NCBI RefSeq assembly: GCF_029813835.1
Contig: NZ_JARVKV010000012.1
Span: 62,001-126,000, forward strand
Source: Streptomyces sp. DH37
Lineage (GTDB): Bacteria; Actinomycetota; Actinomycetes; Streptomycetales; Streptomycetaceae
Length of the DNA: 64,000 nt
Reading direction: 5' to 3'
The translations under genes and the position numbers were made by a program. Every line of letters starts with the position of its first letter. The first letter of the stretch is position 1. Of the stretch, positions 58,630 to 64,000 are shown piece after piece. The notes beneath the pieces are model-generated. The model saw only the letters and a list, made by a program, of their open reading frames with translations. It ran no database searches and had not been told where the DNA came from.

Positions 58630-60596
58630 CCGCCGCACCCCGCGACGCCTGGCGGGAGGCGGGGCGCAGGCTGCTCGCCAAGGCCGTCGAGGAGTTCGCG
58701 TACGAGGAGCTCCTCGTCCCCGAGCCCGAGCACGAGCACGAGGCCGAGCACGAGGCCGAGCACGAGGCCGAGCACGAGCACGAGGCTGAGCACAAGCACG
58801 CAGCCGAGCCCGCTCCCGGCCCCTCCTCCGGGCCCGCCGCGTACCGCCTGGACCTGGGCGACGGCGTCCGCTGGACGTTCCGCGCCGCCCGCGGCGCGTT
58901 CGGCGCCTGGCGCCTGGTCCCCGGCACCCTGCGCCGCCGCCCCTCGCCCGGGGACGGCGAGGAGGCCGGCCCCGAACGGCTGCTGCTCGACGCCCGCGAG
59001 GCGCTGGGCTGGGACGGCCCCACCACCGCCGAGGCGCTGCGCGAGCTGACCGCCACCCGCCGCGCCGAGGCCGAGGTCATCGCCCGCGACCTGCCCGCCG
59101 CCGCCCTGGCCGACCTGGACCACCTGGAGCTGGAGGCCCACCAGGACGGCCACCCCTGCATGCTGCTCAACAAGGGCCGCCTGGGCTTCTCCGCCTCCGA
59201 CGCCGCCGCGTACGCGCCCGAGGCCGCCGGCGAGGTGCGGCTGCGCTGGATCGCCGTCCACACCGGCCTGGCGTCGTACGCGGGCGTCCCCGGACTGGAC
59301 GCCGGGGTCCTCCTCGCGGAGGAGCTGGACGCCGCCACGCGCGAACGTTTCGCCGCCGCCCTGGCCGCCGCCTGCGCCCGGGGCCCCCACGGGGCGGACG
59401 ACTTCGTCTGGCTCCCGGTCCACCCCTTCCACTGGGACGAGGCCGTGGCCACCCTGTTCGCCCCCTACCTCGCCGACGGCCGAATCGTTTCCCTCGGCGA
59501 GGGCCCGGACCGCTACCGCCCCCTCCAGTCCGTCCGCACCCTCGCCAACCTCGACCACCCCGGCCGCCGCAACGTCAAGGTGCCCCTGCTCGTCCGCAAC
59601 ACCCTGGTGTGGCGCGGGCTGTCCACCGAGCCGACGAAGGCCGCGCCCGACATCAGCGCCTGGCTGCACTCGATACGCGACGCCGACCCGTACCTGAGGG
59701 ACGAGCTGCGCTTCCACCCGCTCGGCGAGGTGGCCTCCGTCGCCGTGCGCCACCCGCTGTACGCGTCGGTGGCCGACGCCCCGTACCGCTACCACGAGCT
59801 GCTGGGCGCGGTGTGGCGCGAACCGGTGGCCGCCCTGCTGCGCGACGGCGAGCGGGCCCGCACGATGGCCGCCCTGCTCAAGACGGGTTCGGACGGGCGG
59901 GCCCTGGTGGCCGAGCTGGTGGAGCGCTCCGGCCTGGCCCCGCGCGCCTGGCTGGCCCGCTTCCTGGCCGCCCTGCTGCCGGGGCTGCTGCACTGCCTCT
60001 ACCGCCACGGCGTCGCCTTCTGCCCGCACGGCGAGAACACCGTCGTCCTCTACGACGCCGCCGAGACGCCCGTCGGCATCGCGCTCAAGGACTTCGCCGA
60101 GGACGTCAACCTGCTTCCCGGCCGACGCCCCGAGTACGCCGGGCTGCCGGAGCGCGCCGACGCCGTACTGCTGCGCTGGCCGGCGCACGAGCTGGCGCAC
60201 TCGCTGCTGAGCGCCGTCTTCGCGGGCCACTTCCGCTTCTTCGCGCCCCTGGTGGAGGAGCATCTGGACGTGCCCGAGGCGGACTTCTGGTCCCTGGTCC
60301 GCGCCGAGGTGGACCGCTACCACGCCCGCTTCCCCGAACTGTCCGACCGGTTCGAGGAGTTCGGGCTGCTCGCGCCCTCCTTCGACCGGGTCGCCCTCAA
60401 CCGCGAGCAGTTGCTGGGCGGCGGCTTCCACGACCGCGCCGAACGCGACGAGGGCTTCGACGTCGTCCACGGGACCGTCGCCAACCCCCTGGCCACCGCG
60501 TCCCCCCTCACCGAGCCCGCCCCACGCGCCCAACACCCCGAGCACGCCCGACACCCCGGGCACGCCGGGCACGCCGAACACGAGGAGTCCAGGTGA
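58626..60596 (+). CDS. IucA/IucC-family NIS synthetase (second) with His/Glu-rich insert
   Basis: A 656-residue NIS synthetase, RhbF/IucC-like by order. N-terminal segment, then an insert at about 35-60 built of EHEAEHEAEHEAEHEH-type repeats, then the core with HPFHWDEAV, LQSVRTLANLDHPGRRNVK and the C-terminal domain HGVAFCPHGENTVVLYD, KDFAEDVNLLP. It would complete the citrate scaffold. The His/Glu run could bind metal. The C-terminus also carries a His/Gly run (RHPGHAGHAEHEE). It shares 4-base overlaps with both neighbours. Confidence 0.94.
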   Translation: MTAAPRDAWREAGRRLLAKAVEEFAYEELLVPEPEHEHEAEHEAEHEAEHEHEAEHKHAAEPAPGPSSGPAAYRLDLGDGVRWTFRAARGAFGAWRLVPGTLRRRPSPGDGEEAGPERLLLDAREALGWDGPTTAEALRELTATRRAEAEVIARDLPAAALADLDHLELEAHQDGHPCMLLNKGRLGFSASDAAAYAPEAAGEVRLRWIAVHTGLASYAGVPGLDAGVLLAEELDAATRERFAAALAAACARGPHGADDFVWLPVHPFHWDEAVATLFAPYLADGRIVSLGEGPDRYRPLQSVRTLANLDHPGRRNVKVPLLVRNTLVWRGLSTEPTKAAPDISAWLHSIRDADPYLRDELRFHPLGEVASVAVRHPLYASVADAPYRYHELLGAVWREPVAALLRDGERARTMAALLKTGSDGRALVAELVERSGLAPRAWLARFLAALLPGLLHCLYRHGVAFCPHGENTVVLYDAAETPVGIALKDFAEDVNLLPGRRPEYAGLPERADAVLLRWPAHELAHSLLSAVFAGHFRFFAPLVEEHLDVPEADFWSLVRAEVDRYHARFPELSDRFEEFGLLAPSFDRVALNREQLLGGGFHDRAERDEGFDVVHGTVANPLATASPLTEPAPRAQHPEHARHPGHAGHAEHEESR

Positions 60597-61963
60597 CCGA
60601 CCCGTACGAGCGGTTGCGCGCCGAGGCCGGGGCGGGACGCGTCGAGGAGGTGGTCGTCGCCGTCCCCGACCTCCAGGGGCGGCTGATGGGAAGCCGCCTG
60701 TCCGTCCCCTACTTCCTGGAGGAGGCCGCGCGGCAGGGCTTCGGCGCCTGCGTCTACCTGCTCGCCACCGACGTGGAGATGGAGACCGGCCCCGGCTACG
60801 CCATCGACGCCTGGGGCAGCGGCTTCGGCGACTTCGTCCTGCGCCCCGACCCGGCCACCCTGCGCACCGTCCTGCCCTGGGACGACGGCACCGCCCTCGT
60901 CCTGGCCGACGCGCTCTGGCCCGGCGCCGGACACGAGCACAGGCCGGTCACCGTCGCCCCCCGCCACGTCCTGCGCACCCAGCTCGACCGCCTGGCCGCC
61001 CGCGGCCTGACCGCGTACGCCGGGACCGAGCTGGAGTTCCTTCTCTTCACCGCCTCCTACCGCGAGGCCTGGGAGCGCCGCTACGCCGGGCTGCGGCCCG
61101 CCGCCCGCTACAACACCGACTACTCCCTCCAGGGTCTGGAGGAGGTCGAGCCGGTCGCGCGCCGCATCCGCCGCCAGATGACGCGCGCCGGGCTGCGGAT
61201 GGAGACGGCCCGCGGGGAGTGCCACCCGGGCCAGTACGAGATCGTCTTCCGCTACGACGAGGCGATGGCCACCTGCGACAACCATGTCCTGTTCAAGGAC
61301 GGCGCCAAGCGGATCGCCGCCGCCGAGGGCGCCTCGCTGACGTTCATGCCGAAGTTCGACGAGGGCGAGGGCAACTCCTGCCACGTCCACCTCTCCCTGC
61401 GCGGCGCCGACGGCACGCCCGTCCTGGCCGACCCGGACGCGGAGGACGGCATGTCGGAGACGATGCGCCACTTCGTCGCCGGGCAGCTCGCCTGCCTGCC
61501 CGACCTGACCCTCCTGATGGCCCCCAACGTCAACTCCTACAAGCGCCTCCAGCCCGGCGCGTTCGCCCCGACGGGCATCGCCTGGGGCCGCGACAACCGC
61601 ACCTGCCCGATACGGGTGGTGGGCTCGGGCCCCTCCCTGCGCATCGAGCACCGCGTCCCGGGCGGCGACGCCAATCCGTACCTGGCCGTCGCCGCCGCCG
61701 TCGCCGCCGGGCTGCACGGCATCGACAACCGGCTCCCCCTCCCTCCGGAGCACACCGCCAACGCCCTGGCCGACCCGTCCGTCCCGCGCCTGCCCACCAC
61801 CCTCACCGAGGCCCTGCACCGCTGGGAGAACAGCGGCGTCGCGGCCGAGCTCCTCGGCGAGGAGGTCGTCGCCCACTACGCGCGGGCGGCCCGGGCGGAG
61901 CTGGCGGCCTTCGAGCGCTCGGTCACCGACTGGGAGCGCGTGCGCGGCTTCGAGCGGCTGTGA
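60593..61963 (+). CDS. Glutamine synthetase-like ligase in the siderophore operon
   Basis: A 456-residue GS-fold ATP ligase. Motifs: AGTELEFLLF (metal Glu), ECHPGQYEIVF, GNSCHVHLSL (metal His), APNVNSYKRLQPGAFAP and RIEHRVPGGDANPYLAVA. It lacks a C-terminal adenylylation loop and is closest in style to gamma-glutamylpolyamine/ethanolamide synthetases (PuuA/GlnA3/GlnA4 types) rather than GlnA1. It may glutamylate a diamine or siderophore amine. The GTG at 60593 overlaps the NIS synthetase stop, so it is part of the operon; rhizobactin clusters do not have it. Confidence 0.9.
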   Translation: MTDPYERLRAEAGAGRVEEVVVAVPDLQGRLMGSRLSVPYFLEEAARQGFGACVYLLATDVEMETGPGYAIDAWGSGFGDFVLRPDPATLRTVLPWDDGTALVLADALWPGAGHEHRPVTVAPRHVLRTQLDRLAARGLTAYAGTELEFLLFTASYREAWERRYAGLRPAARYNTDYSLQGLEEVEPVARRIRRQMTRAGLRMETARGECHPGQYEIVFRYDEAMATCDNHVLFKDGAKRIAAAEGASLTFMPKFDEGEGNSCHVHLSLRGADGTPVLADPDAEDGMSETMRHFVAGQLACLPDLTLLMAPNVNSYKRLQPGAFAPTGIAWGRDNRTCPIRVVGSGPSLRIEHRVPGGDANPYLAVAAAVAAGLHGIDNRLPLPPEHTANALADPSVPRLPTTLTEALHRWENSGVAAELLGEEVVAHYARAARAELAAFERSVTDWERVRGFERL

Positions 61964-61991
61964 GCCCGTGCCCGTCCGTGCCCCCGGGGGC

Positions 61992-62687
61992 TCACCGCCC
62001 GGCGGGCCGGTAGCCGTCGTAGTCGTGCCAGCCCGAGGGCCGGGACATCAGCTCCTCCCAGGTGGGCCAGGCCATCCCCGTCGCCCGGCGGACCAGTTCG
62101 CCGGGCAGGCTGAACAGCGGGGCCTTGCCCGGTCTGGTGCCCGGTCCGGTGAGCGCCTGCCCCACGATCGTGTCGTGGAGGACGGCCGCGGCGTGCAGGC
62201 GGGGCAGCACGGCGTGGACGCGTCCCACGAGGTCGGCGGTGAGCGCGGACGCGTCCTCGCCGCCGAGGTCCAGGTCCGTGCCCGCGCCGATGGTCACCAG
62301 GGCGATCTCGGGGCGCTTGCGGACGGCCACCTCGTGGTGCAGGTGCAGGGCGATCGCGTCCCAGACGACCTCGACCCGCTCGGGCTCCACTCCCCGCTCG
62401 GTGAGGAAGCGCGCCGCCAGGTCGGCGCCGTCGAGGTCGAAGCTCCGGTCGCCGTCGCCCTCGGGGGTGAGCCCGATGTCGTGCAGCACGCAGCCCAGGA
62501 ACAGCAGCTCGTCGTCGTAGTCCCGGCCGGGCAGCAGGCCGCGCCGCTCCCCGGCCAGGCGTCCGTAGAGGTAGGTGCGCATGCTGTGGTTGAAGATCGC
62601 CGGGTCCTCGGCGTCCCGCGCGAAGCGCAGCGCCTCCAGCGCCAGGTCGGTTCCGGGGAACGGGAGTCCGCCGTAGGTGTCCGTCAT
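61992..62687 (-). CDS. HD-domain hydrolase (cyanamide hydratase-like)
   Basis: A 231-residue metal-dependent HD protein. Motifs: His in IFNHSMRTYLYG, HD in LFLGCVLHDIGLTP, further His in DAIALHLHHEVAV. The FNHSxRTY pattern matches the cyanamide hydratase branch. ATG 62687 has GGAGG 7 bases away; the ATG at 62693 overlaps the upstream stop (ATGA) and is possible. It is the last gene of a three-gene operon and converges with the GS-like gene. Confidence 0.87.
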   Translation of the reverse strand: MTDTYGGLPFPGTDLALEALRFARDAEDPAIFNHSMRTYLYGRLAGERRGLLPGRDYDDELLFLGCVLHDIGLTPEGDGDRSFDLDGADLAARFLTERGVEPERVEVVWDAIALHLHHEVAVRKRPEIALVTIGAGTDLDLGGEDASALTADLVGRVHAVLPRLHAAAVLHDTIVGQALTGPGTRPGKAPLFSLPGELVRRATGMAWPTWEELMSRPSGWHDYDGYRPAGR

Positions 62688-62689
62688 GG

Positions 62690-62977
62690 TCATCCCTCCG
62701 CGGGGGTCGTGGCCGGGGCGGCGGTCCGGGTCCGGACGCGCCGCAGGGCGAGCAGTCCGCCGACGCCGGGGACGAGGGCGCACCACCGCGCGCCCGCGTC
62801 GGCGGCGGTCGTGGCCTGCCAGGTGGCGGCGATGACGACCAGGTACGCGGTGCCGTGCAGCGGGCCGGCCAGCGAGGTGACCGGCTGCGCGTGGACGGTG
62901 AGCAGGTTGGCGAGCAGGACGGCGAGGGAGGCCGCCTCGGCGCCGGCGGCGATCCGCAGGGTGCGCACGGCGCTCAC
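62690..62977 (-). CDS. DUF3817-like small membrane protein
   Basis: A 95-residue protein with about two to three helices (LRIAAGAEAASLAVLLANLL; PLHGTAYLVVIAATWQAT; LVPGVGGLLAL). GxxE in an early helix and the central H in GPLHGTAYL resemble DUF3817. The GTG at 62977 overlaps the preceding stop (GTGA). The function is unknown. Confidence 0.75.
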   Translation of the reverse strand: MSAVRTLRIAAGAEAASLAVLLANLLTVHAQPVTSLAGPLHGTAYLVVIAATWQATTAADAGARWCALVPGVGGLLALRRVRTRTAAPATTPAEG

Positions 62978-63438
62978 GCCCCCGTGGTCGAGCCGGGGCG
63001 GACGATCATCAGGACGACGACGACCGCCCACAGCAGGTTGAAGGAGCCGGTGAGCATGGACAGCCGAGCCGCCGCCGACCGCGTCCCCTCGCCGCCCGCC
63101 GGTTCGAGCATGCGCCGCTGGCCGGGCAGGATCGCCAGCACGAGGACGGCCGCGGCGAGCGCGGTCAGGACGAGCGAGACGATCAGCCAGGCGTCGGTGA
63201 GGACGCCGAGTCGCGCGCCCGTGGCGATCCCGAACACCGGCACGGCGACGCCGGCGACGGCGTAGCCGCGGCAGATCCGGTGCAGGAACGCGGCGATCCC
63301 CGCGTCCCGCCCCCGCCCCGGCTCCCCGGACGCGGCGGCCTGCCGCGCGTGGCGCGGGAAGAGGGAGGCGGCGACGGTGATCGGCCCGATCACCACGATC
63401 GCCGCCAGGACGTGGACGGACAGCAGCAGCTTGGTCAC
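62974..63438 (-). CDS. Four-helix membrane protein (DUF2269-like)
   Basis: A 154-residue integral membrane protein with four helices (LLLSVHVLAAIVVIGPITVAA; GYAVAGVAVPVFGIATG; AWLIVSLVLTALAAAVLVLAI; FNLLWAVVVVLMIV). The VHVLAAIVxxG start with a helix His is typical of DUF2269/CopD-like proteins. GTG at 63438 has GAGGAG upstream. It heads the three-gene operon and is divergent from the PadR gene. Confidence 0.8.
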   Translation of the reverse strand: MTKLLLSVHVLAAIVVIGPITVAASLFPRHARQAAASGEPGRGRDAGIAAFLHRICRGYAVAGVAVPVFGIATGARLGVLTDAWLIVSLVLTALAAAVLVLAILPGQRRMLEPAGGEGTRSAAARLSMLTGSFNLLWAVVVVLMIVRPGSTTGA

Positions 63439-63462
63439 CGCGGCTCCTCACACCGAAGGCGG

Positions 63463-63483
63463 ATGTATTGGCTGCCAATACAT
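63463..63483. promoter_or_regulatory. PadR palindromic operator
   Basis: ATGTATTGGC at 63463-63472, one central T, and GCCAATACAT at 63474-63483: a perfect 10-1-10 palindrome with the ATGTAT/ATACAT ends known for PadR operators. It lies between the divergent PadR and membrane-protein starts. Confidence 0.88.
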
Positions 63484-63520
63484 AGCACGCCTACGCAGAG
63501 ATTGGGTAGGCTGGCCGCTC

Positions 63521-63862
63521 ATGAAGGCCGACGCCGTACGAGGACACCTGGACGGACTGCTGCTGGCCGCGCTCGAACCGGGCCCGCTGCACGGGTACGC
63601 GGTCATCACCGCCGTCCAGCGGCGCAGCGCGGGCGCGCTCGAACTGCGCACCGGCACGGTCTACCCCGCGCTGAACCGCCTGGAGAGGACCGGGCTGCTG
63701 CGCAGCCGCTGGGAGTCCGCCGGCGAGCGGCGCAGGCGCTGCTACGAACTCACCGACGCCGGGCGGCGCGCCCTGGCCGACGAGCGGACGGCCTGGCAGG
63801 CGTTCACCGCCGCGATCGGCTCCGTCCTGGACCCCGCACCTCGCCCCGGGCACGCCGGATGA
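63521..63862 (+). CDS. PadR-family transcriptional regulator
   Basis: A 113-residue PadR winged-helix protein: LDGLLLAALEPGPLHGYAVITAVQRRS, then GTVYPALNRLERTGLLRSRWE (recognition helix and start of wing), and YELTDAGRRALADERTAW. The short form lacks a long C-terminal domain. It overlaps the downstream membrane-protein gene by 4 bases (ATGA) and probably represses both that gene and the divergent operon through the 63463-63483 palindrome. Confidence 0.94.
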   Translation: MKADAVRGHLDGLLLAALEPGPLHGYAVITAVQRRSAGALELRTGTVYPALNRLERTGLLRSRWESAGERRRRCYELTDAGRRALADERTAWQAFTAAIGSVLDPAPRPGHAG

Positions 63863-64000
63863 GCGGCGCCGGGCGGCGGGCCGACCCCGTCGAGGAGTAC
63901 GCCGACGCGTACGCCGCGGCCCTGTCGGCCGCCCTGCGCGGGCCGGCCCGCGCCAAGGCCCGGATGGTGGCCGAGATCCGCGACGGCCTCGCGGACACCG
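63859..64000 (+). CDS. N-terminus of a PadR-partner membrane protein (partial)
   Basis: The first 47 residues only; the gene runs off the window. DPVEEYADAYAAALSAALRGPARAKARMVAEIRDGLADT fits the helical N-terminal HAAS/permease-prefix domain that usually follows PadR regulators and precedes membrane helices. It overlaps the PadR stop (ATGA). Confidence 0.75.
   Translation, partial: MSGAGRRADPVEEYADAYAAALSAALRGPARAKARMVAEIRDGLADT

Noticed and set aside
53547..60596. Overlapping out-of-frame long ORFs in the siderophore operon on both strands.
   Set aside because: They are Arg/Pro- or Gly/Val-rich shadows of the seven real genes.

Overview
The window is chromosomal DNA from a high-G+C actinobacterium, almost certainly a Streptomyces. 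GTG starts are frequent, third positions are strongly G/C, genes overlap as GTGA/ATGA, and the HspR/HAIR heat-shock circuit and a DmdR/IdeR-type iron box are present. The dnaK-grpE-dnaJ-hspR operon lies near clpB, as expected for the genus.

Bases 1-21,230 are mostly conserved core: a possible 3' part of the small SRP RNA at the left edge, a class I/II aminotransferase, a YbjN-type protein, clpB, a PPOX-family flavin/F420 enzyme, a secreted trypsin-like protease, and hspR/dnaJ/grpE/dnaK. They are followed by a SpoIIE-type phosphatase, a membrane Fe-S reductase resembling mycobacterial EtfD, an FG-GAP beta-propeller protein, a Yip1-family membrane protein, a phosphoribosyltransferase, dcd and tRNA-Gly(CCC). 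HspR-binding inverted repeats sit in front of clpB and dnaK.

Bases about 21,186-31,129 form an accessory island. Its right end is a degenerate copy of the 3' half of tRNA-Gly, so it looks like an old tRNA-integrated element, but I see no integrase. It contains a composite-transposon-like unit: two related IS5-type elements in the same orientation with perfect 17-bp outer inverted repeats, carrying an epoxide-hydrolase-like gene and an XRE-cupin regulator. It also contains a frameshifted zinc-ribbon gene and a GntR/UTRA regulator linked by shared TCCCTAGGGA operators. Finally it holds a lower-G+C two-gene operon: a small HEPN-like protein and an 872-aa protein that joins a KGGVGR-type ParA-like ATPase to a second P-loop ATPase. 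That operon is the best candidate for an undescribed, possibly defence-type, system.

Bases 31,196-50,261 return to Streptomyces-like sequence. They hold a VOC protein, a secreted beta-helix protein, an acetyltransferase, a tail-anchored DnaJ-type zinc-finger protein, a K+ channel and a CBS/BON protein. Further along are a GT-C glycosyltransferase, an acyl-CoA dehydrogenase, a PAS-GAF-SpoIIE phosphatase, a TetR/FBP/TauE group, a TerD-nuclease-like fusion, NADP-type glutamate dehydrogenase and an EamA transporter.

Bases 50,709-61,963 are an iron-box-controlled, tightly overlapping seven-gene operon for an NRPS-independent siderophore. It has a fold III PLP decarboxylase, diaminobutyrate aminotransferase and decarboxylase, two IucA/IucC synthetases, an N-hydroxylase and a glutamine-synthetase-like ligase. 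It resembles the rhizobactin 1021/schizokinen route but lacks the acetyltransferase and has two extra enzymes. The window ends with a PadR regulator, a palindromic operator and a divergent three-gene operon of two membrane proteins and an HD-domain protein.
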